A DNA stretch of 64,000 bases from Zanthoxylum bungeanum (Eukaryota > Streptophyta > Magnoliopsida > Sapindales > Rutaceae), in contig SKCR01037647.1 of assembly GCA_019454045.1 (NCBI GenBank), forward strand, positions 1-64,000. Reading direction: 5' to 3'. Under the pieces are notes generated by a model, which had not been told where the DNA came from, made no database searches, and saw only the letters and a list, made by a program, of their open reading frames with translations. Position numbers and translations under genes: made by a program. Positions 1 to 10,944 of the stretch are shown in pieces (positions within the stretch are counted from its first letter, which is position 1; each line of letters starts with the position of its first letter).

Positions 1-939
1 CCTGTGACGGGGCCAATAAGTTCTTAAGGACAGAGATAGATCTCGACTTGGATTCGTCATTGCATTTACCAGGTTTTTCTTAATTATCAAGTTTTAAGGT
101 TTCTAGGGTTTATGCATATTAGATCCGATTTTCTGGTATGATTTGGTTGGTTGCATGTTAATTGATGTTTAATGACACTATATTGACAACAAATATATAT
201 TACATAACCACATCTCAATCTCATTATCACATTAGAATCAAATTATATAAGAGACAAAAAAATATATTTGCTGATAGAATAAACTTGAAGGATGATTGTT
301 GATAAGTTGCCAAATATATGCAGATCTAGTGGTGGATATCACATCGTATTTACTTCATATTTTGGAATTGAGTCCTGATTGCATCAATGAAAATTACAGC
401 TTAAAAGGCTGTCTATAATTAAAGTCACTTGTATCATTGCATGTCATTGAGCCAAATGCCATCATATCAGCTCATATCCTTTGTACTGGAAGTAGAGTAG
501 ATTATAACAATGAATATGAAAAAATGTCAACAATCTTTCTGAGCGTTGGCATGGCAACTTGCTCTGAAATTGCTGATTACTTGTGAAACATGACCACAAC
601 ACAGGAGATACAAGAAAGTCAAAACCATAATGGCCCATAACCTTTGTTATAATTTGCTAGTAAGCGATCTGGTTGGTTCCTTTGTCAGAGACATGGAAAT
701 GGGAGATAGAGATTGCCCATATCTGCCCATGTCCAAAGCCATCTTATTCTTGAATGAATTGCATCAACTGCCTAGGAAAAAATGTGGTCATTTCTTTTTA
801 TTACTAGAAACATTAGTTGTTACTTTGTAGCTAGTATGTGACTGTGATAGAGGAATTGAGCAACTTTACTGCAAATGAAGATGTCCAAGATTATAATTGG
901 AAAACAAAATTACAAATTTTTTTTTTATCCTTTTACACC
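1..939. other. AT-rich spacer, no gene seen
   Basis: No open frame with recognisable protein similarity, no RNA gene and no clear transposon end is visible here. The short frames at 630-830 and 897-1118 are ordinary chance frames in AT-rich DNA. The stretch lies outside the LTR that ends at about 945. Confidence 0.5.
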
Positions 940-944
940 CTCGT

Positions 945-2113
945 TGGTCGCGATTTTACTACCGCATACAAGCGCATGTATCATCAAGTAATATAGTGAC
1001 AAAAGCTGGATATCGTACTCACATGAACTTATTATTTTTCTTATTAATACTAAAACTCACCTACTTAGCTAAAACAAAACAAACGATTAGAGAGAGAATG
1101 ATTAAACTACTTAATTGAAAATATAAATAAACAGCAAATAAATAACTTTTGGGGAAACCTTATATGCGAGAAAAACTTAGGGTTGTAACTTCAAATAAAC
1201 ATGCAAACAATGAGATCATGCACTTTTCATTCAATCGGGTTATTGTTATGCATTATTAACCTAAAACACTAAACTATCTATAAGTCTCCGTCGATGGTCA
1301 TGTAAAAATATTCCGATTAAGCCAGTTAACTACATGTATATGTTAACTAACTTAAATAAAATCCATTAAGATCAAGTTCTAATATTGGCTATGCATGCCT
1401 TGCAGGTATATGTCTATCATGTACGGAAATCTATTCAAGAAATAAGATCATGCGTTATTATTCCCACGACTAACCCAAATATACTCTGTCGAGTTCCTAA
1501 AGATTTACCACGACTATTCTATTGTTGGCCAGATAATAAAACATGTATTCAATACATAGAATAATAAATAATTCAATAACGCACCCAAAAGAATAAAAAG
1601 ATACAAATTAATTAAAGATAATTATGATGTTTAGGGTTTGGAAGGACTTGTGTCTATATAGGAGTTGTTAAGAGCTTTCCTTCTTAAGAAATTCATTAAA
1701 ATAGGATCCAATGAAAGGTAAAGAGCAAAAAGCCAATTTTAGGTCACACTGGCGTGCCAATGAGAGACAGATTACTCATATTTTAGGCTCATTTTTTACT
1801 ATGATAAAGTCTGACTTAGTCTTTGACATAAACTACAAAGTTGTAGATAATCGAATCTTCTTTCCAATGCAATTGAATCATCATATTTGGACATCATATG
1901 AAAATGTTATGACCAAAATACTAAAATCTACGTGAATCAGAAGGTCACTAGTGCATAACACCTTAATTTATCGACGTTTTAAGCCCGTGCCTTTCCACAT
2001 GTATTTTATTTTATAAAAATACAAATAACACATCCAAATTCTCAAGAGGCTCAAAGTAACTCATAAAATATTAGATTTAGGGACAGTAAATATGATATAT
2101 TAATCGCTCAGCA
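945..2113 (-). repeat. 3' LTR of the outer gypsy element
   Basis: Read on the minus strand, the LTR starts at 2113 beside a G-rich polypurine tract. Bases 1628-2113 align with 15905-16361 of the right-hand LTR, sharing blocks such as the 20 bases starting at 1654. The end near 945 is judged from the typical plant gypsy LTR end, a CGC-rich stretch followed by CA on the minus strand. The left boundary may be off by some bases. Confidence 0.6.
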
Positions 2114-2126
2114 CACCCCCAAACTT
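2114..2126 (-). promoter_or_regulatory. Polypurine tract of the outer gypsy element
   Basis: The minus strand reads AAGTTTGGGGGTG immediately before the LTR start. Such tracts prime plus-strand DNA synthesis in LTR retrotransposons. Its place next to the LTR shows that 945-2113 is the 3' LTR of a minus-strand element. Confidence 0.65.
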
Positions 2127-2212
2127 AACATTTTACTTTTCCTCAAGCAAAACAAAGATAAATAAACCTAAATAAACTAACTAAACCACTTTCCTAGGGA
2201 TCATGATTGTAT

Positions 2213-3670
2213 TTAGTATATGTAACAAGCCTTTAAACCCCTAGGCGACCCTAGTGGACGAGTTATAATCTCGTAAGGGCTTACAACGGCGACAAAGGCA
2301 GTCTTATGATTGTCTTCTTTGGCCATGAGGATATGATTATATCCTGAGAACCCATCCGCGAATGAGTACATAGCAGATAAAGCTGCACTGTCAGCTAACA
2401 CGTATATATGGGGTAGAGGAAAATCATCTTTTGGGCAAGCTTTGTTGAGGTCCCTATAATCCACGCACATTCTGACCTTTCCATATTTCTTCTGTACTGG
2501 CACAATGTTGGCTAACCACTCAGGGTACTTTACTACCTTTAAGAACCCCACATCTATCTGCTTCTTGACTTCTTTCCTAACCTTTTCAGCCCATTCTGGC
2601 CTCGTTCTTCGGAGTTTCTGTTTTACTGGTCTCATGTTCGGATATGTTGGTATCGTGTGCTGGGCAATACTCATGTCTACTCCCGGCATGTCTTCATAGG
2701 ACCAAGTGAATACTTTTGCATATTTCATTAATATTCCCTCTAGTTCTTTCCGTTCATCAGAGGTAACCTCACTTGCAATTAAAATTTCCTTGGGGTTTTC
2801 ACATGTACCAAGATTAAATGCATTTGTCTTTGTTGAATTAATGTCAAATATGCTCATGTCATTCATGTTATGATGCAAACTAACCGGAAAAGACTCAAAC
2901 AAGTAAGCGAAATTAATGTCTTTATTATTAATAAATGCAAGATTACAATCAAATAAATCAGGAAAATAAACATCTTCATCATCTGCAACCTTGTCTTCTT
3001 CTGTTTTCTTGCTTTCCTCGAGTGTCAGATTCTCCAACTGCAGCAGTTCTTCTTCCCATTTATCTTCCTCTTTTGCAACTCCCACTGCCTGTGGTTCTTT
3101 GCCCATCACATCCTTGAAGATCTCGAATCCTGGTACTATGATCCTATTGACTTCTACCGGTTTAGGCTCTTCTTGATATCATGTGGCTTTCACGAAGTAT
3201 TCCATCAGCTTCATCCCTTTCTTCGTGGTCTTCGGCTAATTTCCATCGGATTCATACCCCAATCCTCTCTTAGTGGTCTGTCCCTTGAAATCTTGCAGTG
3301 TTGCTCCTGTGCTCAGCTCATATTTCATTTTTTCCATGATTCTAGCCACATTAGGGTCTACCCATTCTTCGAAGTTTGCCGCCACCTGGAACTTTGTGAA
3401 ATGCTGTATGTCTAAAGCAGCCACAATATTGTCTACTTCAGCCCTGATGGTGACGACTTCCCCTCCATGTGGGAACTTAATAACCTGGTGCAAAGTGGAT
3501 GGCACGCCCTCAAGTTTATGAAACCAGGGCCTCATCAATAACAGAGCCAATATAGCCGGGATATCAAGCACTGTGAAATCCACCTCGTCTTCTATTGGGC
3601 CCACTCTGACTACTGTGGCAAAAGTACATTCAACTCCTCGTTTGCTAGCGTCATAGGCCTTGATAGTCAT
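2213..3670 (-). pseudogene. Tat-lineage gypsy protease and partial reverse transcriptase
   Basis: Two minus-strand open stretches form the start of a pol gene. At 3670-3236 lies the aspartic-protease region, with the conserved block FTVLDIPA followed by LLMRPWFHKLEGVPSTLHQ. This resembles the protease tail of plant Tat-type elements, whose usual G before RPW is replaced by M. At 3109-2213 an acidic linker leads into the N-terminal half of reverse transcriptase (VRMCVDYRDLNKACPKDDFP, then FADGFSGYNHILM). The frame degenerates just after this, before the YxDD catalytic box. RNase H, integrase and the 3' end are missing, apparently by deletion at about 2220. The enzyme would have copied element RNA into DNA, but this copy is dead. 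Confidence 0.8.
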
Positions 3671-3787
3671 GCCGACGGGGCTTAAATCGGTTGTTCACAT
3701 ACCCAACTTTGACAGTATCTTTAAAGGGCACACATTGATAGATGAGCAATCATCCACCATCACACAAGATGTCTTCTTGCCTTTTAT

Positions 3788-4445
3788 TTATGCTTTTATG
3801 AATAATGGCTTGTTATGATTCCTCCCTTCCATCGGGAGTTCTTCTTCAGAGAATGTTATCATCTGCCTACTCTCTTTCTGTACCGACCCTACGAACATTG
3901 TCGGGTTTGCATCTTCAAGTACCATTATCTTGCTTAGAACTTCTACCATGGCACGCCTGTGCTCTTGAGAGGCGCATAACAACTCCCATATGCTCACCTG
4001 TGCCCGGGTCTTCTTTAATTGATGCAACACAATATCCACATCGGTGTTATCCATATTTTCTGTCACCTCTCGACCTTTTGTCAGCATTTTTTTGCCTTTC
4101 TCCGCTGTATCACTGTAAAAACGTCCATTGTGAGTCATCTCTTTTACCTCATCTTCGTAATTGCTCGAGAAGTTTTCCCAGAAATCTCTCCCCTGTATTG
4201 TTTCATCCTCACTGCTGCTATCCCATATCCCCATGAAAAAGGCTTGGTGGTCGAGAGTTTGGAGGACAAAGCTTTCGGGTAGGCCTGAGTTGATCATGTA
4301 GGTAGGTGGTGGAACAGATTGGTAGTTGGGTAGAGGGTTTCTGTGTGTGTTGGGTTGTTCTTTTTCTGGGTCGGGTATTTTATGGGTGTCAATGAGGTCT
4401 TGGATCTCATGCCTCAAACGGGCACAACTGTCAGTGTCGTGGCTT
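3788..4445 (-). pseudogene. Tat-type gag C-terminal region with knuckle-like motif
   Basis: The minus-strand frame of 209 residues (4417-3788) begins with RHEIQDLIDTHKI. It is preceded across a stop by remains of a C/H-rich motif (HYHR, then HDTDSC), the short zinc-knuckle-like module typical of plant Tat gag. Further on come EMTHNGRFYSD and the block VDIVLHQLKKTRAQVSIWEL, which is the conserved junction between gag and protease in this lineage. It lies between the gag core and the protease in the expected order. Stops and frameshifts separate it from both neighbours. Confidence 0.7.
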
Positions 4446-4545
4446 TTTTACCGATGGTAGTGACAGTATAGGTTTAGGTTGAGGTAGGGTGGTGCAGGGT
4501 TTGGAAGTGGTCTAGGTTCTAAGGGTTTCAGGAATCCTTGTCTCT

Positions 4546-5070
4546 TCAGTTTTTCAAACACCTTTGTAAAGGTCTACCTAGATTGGAGAATCGTCTGTTT
4601 CTGATGGCAGCGACCTCAGCATGAGCGGGCTTGGTTCCTGAAGGTCCCCAAATGGTTCTTTTATTCTGGCCATAAAATTTTATGTTCTCGGCTTCTTCTT
4701 CCTCGATATCCATGATAATTTCTCTTAACTGTCGAAAGTCACTGATCATGGAGGTCATCCTTCTCAACTTGTTATAAATGGAGGGCTTGGTACCCTTAAT
4801 GATCATCTTAATCTGGTCTTTCTCCGAGGGGCGAGTCTGCATCTTCAAGAGCTGACTTCTCCCGCGATCCACATAATCTTTAAAGCTCTCATCTGGCTTC
4901 TGTTTGGTGTTTTCTAAGTCATGGAGCGACAAGTCTATCTCAAAGTCTATGACATATTGGTTCAGAAAGGCTTCTGATAATGCCCTCCAGTCATCCCTGA
5001 TCTTTCTCTCCAAGCCATGATACCATACTACGAGCGCCCCTTCCAGTGACATTTCGAATATTTTCTGCAC
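4546..5070 (-). pseudogene. Retrotransposon gag core (Tat gypsy)
   Basis: A minus-strand frame of 174 residues shows the retrotransposon gag fold signature: LEGALVVWYHGLERKIRDDW, then LSEAFLNQYVIDFEIDLSL, then ESFKDYVDRGRSQLLKM. Gag would form the particle that packages element RNA. The upstream part of the core (5071-5280) is broken by stops, and the N-terminal part is the separate frame at 5281-5535. Confidence 0.8.
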
Positions 5071-5280
5071 CTAATGCTTCGACAAACCCACTGAACTCAT
5101 CACTGAAACATATTATCGGAGATGGACCCTTGGATCCCTGTTTTCATTGAACTTGGCCATGTCAGACATCTTAAACTAGGGAGGCAGCTGTTCTTCGAAA
5201 GTCATTGCATCATAGTCTAACAGATCTTCATGTTTTCTTTTCAACTTGCGGGTAACTGACTCTACTTATTCTCTGAGTTT

Positions 5281-5535
5281 CTATAATTCTTCCTGAGACC
5301 CGGCTATCCTTCCCGTTGCATACTCAGCCATGTCATCGTCAAAAACAGGGATTTCTTCGCTCACCCTAATCGGGGGTTCCTCACGCCTACCATTCTCGTT
5401 ATTTTCTGTTCCTATTCTGCGGGGTACGGTCAAAATGGCCATAGCGTTGGTCAAAGTTTGTAGTTGCTCGGTAATTTTGGTCATATTGGTCTTCAATTGA
5501 TCCATGTGGGAACCTTCACTGCCTGATGCATCCAT
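5281..5535 (-). pseudogene. gag N-terminal fragment (Tat gypsy)
   Basis: An ATG-initiated minus-strand frame of 84 residues opens with MDASGSEGSHMDQLKTNM and continues with a heptad-like helix (MTKITEQLQTLTNAMAIL), as at the start of many plant Tat gag proteins. It ends at a stop before the gag core. The putative initiator ATG is at 5535-5533 on the minus strand, about 1.1 kb downstream of the primer-binding site. Confidence 0.6.
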
Positions 5536-6654
5536 GGTTGTTAATCTTTTCTTGACAAGTCTTAATTCTTCTCTAACCCAACAGATATCTATGATGGCTG
5601 TAAAGACAAGAGGTTAGCATAATGCGTGTATGCATGTGATGCATGAGATGCACGTGGTTATCAAAACAGCATATATCCTTCCGATCGTATTCCTCCCACA
5701 CTCGTGGTAAGTCCATTTATGTCATAGGTATGACTTATTTTATGCACCAATTTAGGGTACACAAAATCGTTCTCTCATACGCTACAAGGGTGAACCTTGG
5801 CTACCTCAGTCCATTTCCATTGGTAAAAGACAAAGACCGCCCATTTAAAAAATTGACTAAGCCTATTATGAGGATCGTGCCATTGTCTAGAAATGATGAA
5901 TTGGGCCCTTGGTAATCACAGTTGTGGGGATGGACTTGAATATATCCAAAAGTATACAAATATGTCATAACAATGCGTACCCTTCCCGATATCGGACTCA
6001 TGCATTTGGCATATTCGGATCATGTTTGGACCTTATAATCCCATCAAGGTTTTCATACAAGTTGGCCCGTTATCATTTCAAAGCGTTCAATCAGATTATC
6101 GCGAGGTGCAAACTTGTCCCAGTTGAAAAGGCCCAACAAGTTTACACTTTTGCGATAAGGTGGCTAAACAACTTCAAAATAATAGGGGGCCCAAACATAA
6201 GGTGGCCCATCGTCATTTTGAAAACTTTTAGCCCAACCATTATAAGATGCAAACTTGTCCCAGTTTAAATGGCCCAACAAGTTCGTATCCTATGACGAGA
6301 GGTCCAAATGGATCCAAATGATAATGGTCCCAAACACAAGCACATGGGTAGCTTCTAGAGGACATATAACTATGGTTCATATGTAAGCTTATAAGGGTAT
6401 GGATAAAGGCTCCCGCCAGTGAAGGGTTGCTCACAACTAGGTCTTCCCACTCAAGTGAGCACATCTTTTTTTATACCCTAAGGTACGTGCCAACGAGTGA
6501 TGATGCAACATAATGATCTGTCACCTTGAGTGAAAGCGACTTCAGGATACATGACACATTCAGGGTAAGAAGGGTATGCAAAATATATGAGACTTGGGTA
6601 ACCAAAGCCAAAGCCACGGACACTACAAGGCATTGTTTCGGGGCCGATTCTCTA
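5536..6654 (-). other. Untranslated leader of the Tat element
   Basis: This lies between the primer-binding site (6655-6672) and the gag start. No coding signal is visible. The part nearest the PBS (about 6470-6650) resembles 36200-36400 on the plus strand, including a shared block of about 30 bases around a CACTCGTTGGCACGTACC core. This links the Tat copies. Confidence 0.6.
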
Positions 6655-6672
6655 TCCCCAGTGGAGTCGCCA
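6655..6672 (-). promoter_or_regulatory. Primer-binding site of the Tat element
   Basis: The minus strand reads TGGCGACTCCACTGGGGA, two bases after the LTR end (CA at 6675-6676). The position and the TGG start fit a tRNA-primed PBS of the kind seen in Tat/Ogre-lineage plant elements. Which tRNA it matches was not checked. Confidence 0.75.
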
Positions 6673-7179
6673 TCTGAAGGAATGAAGTGGGGTTTACCGC
6701 TATGCCTATGATGTTCGGCGACCAAGACACTGTTGGACTCGCAGCTCGTAGAGAGTACGGAGTAGCCCACATGGGACTAAATATGAGAATAAAAGAGTCG
6801 CCACCCAGTGTGAACTGGGAAATGATTTAAGGCCGCACTCACCCCTCGCAAGGGAAGACCTCAAACCATTGGGTTCGGAATGGTCCCTTACTTATACCAG
6901 TATAATAGACGGGTTCACACAATGGTATAACCAAGTCTTATGCAGCACATGCAAGATACTTCAAATAAACACACAGTTTTGCACACCCATAAACATGAAT
7001 ATAAATAAAAGCAAATACATAGTTCTAAAAGCATATTAAATAAAGAAGTACGATAATGTAAATTATAAGAACAGTAAAAAATGTTAATAATAAATGCAAA
7101 TAATTAAGCGCATAATGCAAAATGAATAACTAAAGAGACGAAAATGCATAAAATATAAAGAAAGAGTTTGTATAGTGTG

Positions 7180-7380
7180 TGCGCGTTCATGTAGCGTTCG
7201 TAAATGCATTCGAACGAAGTGTCGCAGAGAGATCACGTTCGTGCAGCGTTCGAGAACGCGTTCGAACGAAGTGAGGCAGAATGCTTGCGTTTGAGTTGTG
7301 TTTGAAAATGCGTTCGAATGGAATGAGACAGAAGGTGCGCGTTCGAGTTGCGTTTGACAACGCGTTCGAACGTTCTTGCG
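7180..7380. repeat. About 57-bp tandem repeats with CGTTCGAACG palindromes
   Basis: About four diverged units each contain a block like GCGTTCGAGAACGCGTTCGA. The CG-rich palindromic core contrasts with the AT-rich surroundings. The repeats lie within the Tat LTR. Confidence 0.65.
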
Positions 7381-8297
7381 AAAACAGTACCAATAATGAC
7401 ATAAACACACATTTGTGAGTATTTCCCGAGTGGTACGTGGAGTTGTATCCCAAGTACAGAACGCACTACCGTCCATTCAGATTCGACTATGGAATTTATG
7501 TCTGGGTTTCCATCCGATATACCACAAGGGATAACACACACGATCATCAATGCAAATGTAAGTGGACATGAAAGTAGATACGAAATAATATAGAAAAATA
7601 TAAATAAAAGTAAAAGCGAGACGATAAAATAAATGTGATAAAATAAGATAAAGATAAACAGTAAAATAAATGCGAAATAATGAAATAAAGATAAATGATA
7701 AAGTAAATGCTAAATAATAAAATAAAGGTAAATAGTAAAATAAATACGGAATAAGAAAATAACAATGAAAGTAAATGAATAAATAAATAACAAAAAAAAT
7801 AAATAACGGAACGTCAAAGAAAGATGTGACCAAAAGATTTGGTCGTGTTTGATGTAGGACCTCGCATACACGGTTGGACGTATTTTACGTCCAACCAAGC
7901 ATGCCGCGTCCAGAACAAAATAAATATAGTAAATGGTACTCTCAGGTCTTACCTTTGAAGTCACTTTCTAGGAAGTGCTAGGCCGTCCGGAAGGATTAAA
8001 ACTTGCTGTTTTTCTGGTTTGTTGATTCACTGTTTAGCTGTTTCTGCTCGTTATTTTACTGTTTTTGGGCTGCTGTTTTTGGTAATTTTACGCTGTTGTC
8101 TTGGTCGTTGTTTCTCGATTTTAGGGCTGTTGTCTTCTCTGGTTTCGGTGGCTGTTTTTGGGGTTTTAGGGCTGCTATTTTTTAGTTGTATTTTAGCTCA
8201 CTGTTTTCATTATTGAGGGGTTTTTCTTGTTGGTTTGTTGTTTCACGTTGATAGAGGGTTGTTGTTGGATTTGTTTTGTTTTGTTTGCTGATCGATC

Positions 8298-8455
8298 AGG
8301 GTTGTTGTTTCTTGTGTTGGTTTTAGTCGGTGAGGGTTGATGTTTCTTGTGTTTGTTTTAGTCGGTCAAGGTTGTTGTTTCTTGGGTTGGTTTTAGTCGG
8401 CCAATATTGTTGTTTCTTGGGTTGGTTTTAGTCGGTCAAGGTTGTTGTTTCTTGG
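8298..8455. repeat. About 44-bp tandem repeat in the Tat LTR
   Basis: Four near-copies of a unit contain GTTGTTTCTTG and GGTTTTAGTCGG. A second GT-rich repeat with the phrase CTAAGGTTGCCGTATGTGAG follows at about 8520-8640. These are LTR subrepeats, not coding. Confidence 0.7.
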
Positions 8456-9282
8456 CTTATTGTCGGTTTGTGTTTGTGATTTGTGAATGGGGCTGCCGTG
8501 TGTGTTGAGAGAAGAGTGTGCCGTGTATGTGTGTTTGAGAAGTGTGTGTGTCTAAGGTTGCCGTATGTGAGTGTGTCTAAGGTTGCCGTATGTGAGTGTG
8601 TTTTGTGAGAAGAGTGTGCCGTGTGTGTGTGTTTGAGAGAAGAGAGCTTTCTTTTTTTTGTTGTCTTTGCCTTGCCGTGTATCTTGTGAGAAGAAGAGGT
8701 TTGGGGTTTATTTGAGTGATGATTCCATGTGAGCTTGTGAGGAAAAAAGAGAGCCATGAAAGAGTGTCACTAGGGTTTTTGGTTTAGTCTCAAATTTATA
8801 GTGACAATGGATCTCATAAGCAAGGAAATAAATCATGCAAATATGAGAGATATTCCCTTAAATTATTTAGGGAAATGATTTTTGTAAATTTGGTGAGGAG
8901 GATATTTTAAATCTTGTTAAATTGGAAGATGATTTGAGGGATTTTGACATGTGTTTTGCATGAGATTTTTTTAATTTGGGAAGGCTTGGGTGTGCATGGG
9001 CTTGGTGTTGGCGTGCACATGGGCTTTGGGTACAATGTTTGGTGTATATTTTGAGGATAAATGGGCTTTCATTGGTTGTGGGGTTTTTTTGGGTCGAGGC
9101 TAAAGTTTGAAACATAAATTGACTAAGCAAATCCGAGGCTAGCTAGTGAGTTCAAATCCGACAACGTGTTAATTTTAGAGTTTTCCCTTCCGACGTTCGT
9201 CTCCCGCGACTTACGTAACTTTCAGGTAGTGCCTCCATACGAGGCTCATCATTGGGCTTCATGTAAAAATACAGTGCCTACA

Positions 9283-10297
9283 TCTACAAAATTTCATCAA
9301 TGAGAAATCAAGATTTGATCTTGGAGTGAAGCTTGCTAGCATTGGAATCAAGATTGGATCTTGTAGTCAAGCTTGCAAACCTTGGGAGTTCTCCAACCAT
9401 TTCAACAAGGAGAATGAGATTAGATCTTTGTATAAAGCTTACTAGGAAATGTTTGATCTTCTCTTAAACTATGTTCTTCATTAGTGAGTTTTCATTAGTG
9501 AGAAATATAATGATGAATTATGTATTGGGTGCATGATTACATAGCTTAAAGTTAAAATAAGGCTAATAAATTGTGTTATGATGCTTTGGAAGTGTAAACA
9601 CAATATGCTTGTTAATTAGGTCAAAGATGTTCATGTTGGACATGGAAAAATTAATAAGAGTTTGAAACTCTAGATTAAAGATTAGAACTACCATTCTAGA
9701 ATTATTCGACCATCTTTAGGTGAACTAGAATTGTTCATGAGACATTTCATAGTGAGATTTTAAATTGGTTTGTGTTTTGATTCAAAAAAATACATTTAAG
9801 TATTTAAAATACATGTATGCTAGTTGTATAACATGTGTTGATGATGATTATGATGCTGAAATTAGATTTTAGGTGTATTTGAAGTATTATGAGAAAATTG
9901 GAAGTGTTTAGTAATAGTTTGAAGTAGAAAATGCTCATCGTCTAGGGCAGCGTCGTGACTCTGAATCCTCCGCGTCGTGACACCGAGCATCAGACCTAGG
10001 AGCGTCGCGACACCAAGACGTTCATCTCTCGCAGTTGCTCTCGCACTTTGGAGCGTCTCGACGCCCAAGCTTCCTCATCTTGACGCTCAGAGCTGATACA
10101 TACTGAAACTTCAATTTCTCCGTTCTGGAGTTTCCGGACTCCGTTTTGGTCCTCGTTTTATCCCACGGACTTGAAACGGAATATAGTTTTACATAAAATA
10201 TTTTAAAATACACTCGTGCTAGATATCCATGGGTTAGACCCAGTCCCATTGCGTGAGGCACCGATCCGACCCTATGGGTTCCACATCTGCCCCAACA
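9283..10297 (+). repeat. 3' part of an LTR-C (copia-type) long terminal repeat
   Basis: This stretch aligns along its length with 39917-40887, the end of the copia 5' LTR. Shared blocks include AAATTTCAT followed by GAGAAATCAAGAT, and the terminal GGTTCCACA with CCCAACA. It ends at 10297 in CCCAACA without a PBS after it. Its left half is missing because the Tat element is inserted at 9282/9283 and the region beyond was deleted. Short reading frames here are spurious. Confidence 0.75.
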
Positions 10298-10568
10298 GAA
10301 GCAAACAATCATTCATCATCTAACAACATTCTCAACTAGTCACTTTGTCGAATACCTAGGCTTTTATTGCTAGAAACCTACTTTTAAGTACTTACGAGTC
10401 TAACCTAGATCACTTACTCAAGACATCAGATAAAAGTAATTTGAGCACTTATCATTTTTCAAGATTTCATCTTAAAGCAAACAAACTCATCATTTGGACT
10501 TATGTTTTACTACCTATGACTAAATTTATTTTTTTATTTTTTAAATAAAAAAATAAAAAATAATAAAT
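10298..10568. other. Non-coding remnant between LTR-C piece and hAT
   Basis: AT-rich, no gene visible. By position it is probably untranslated sequence of the outer gypsy element, split from 13311-13631 by the hAT insertion. The end is an A/T-only run at about 10520-10568. Confidence 0.4.
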
Positions 10569-10649
10569 TGTAGGAATAGACCCGGCCACGGTGCCGGTTC
10601 AGAACCGAACCGAAATCGAAACTAAACCGGTTGGAACCATTGGGCCTAT

Positions 10650-10674
10650 GCCCAACGGCTAGTAGCCGTTGGGC
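10650..10674. repeat. Perfect subterminal hairpin in the hAT element
   Basis: Arms GCCCAACGGCT and AGCCGTTGGGC (11 bp each) are separated by 3 bases. Subterminal inverted motifs of this kind can serve as transposase binding sites. That role is an inference. Confidence 0.6.
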
Positions 10675-10944
10675 TGGCACCCTACCCAAAATTAAAAAAA
10701 AATATTTTTTGTAATTTTATAATTATTAAATTATCCTTAATAAAAGTAATAAAACGACTAGTTTTAGGGATATTTTAAGTATCACAAAAATAATCAAAAA
10801 ATATATAAATATGGGTCATTCTTCATTTTTTCAACACACCAATTCTCAATTCTCTCAACTTCTTTAATTCTCTCATTCTCAATTCTCTCATCTATAATTT
10901 CTCATTCTCAATTCTCTCATTCTTCAATATTTCTTTAACAAAAA

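Larger units (their letters stand above)
6675..9282 (-). repeat. 5' LTR of the Tat-lineage gypsy element (about 2.6 kb)
   Basis: On the minus strand the LTR starts at 9282 with TGTAGGCACTGTATTTTTAC and ends with CA at 6675, next to the PBS. Its 3' part matches two plus-strand Tat LTR copies (near 35460-36181 and 46060-46807). The right flank continues as a copia-type LTR at base 9283, so the insertion point is sharp. The LTR carries internal tandem repeats at 7180-7380, 8298-8455 and 8520-8640. Open frames inside it are low-complexity and not genes. Confidence 0.8.
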
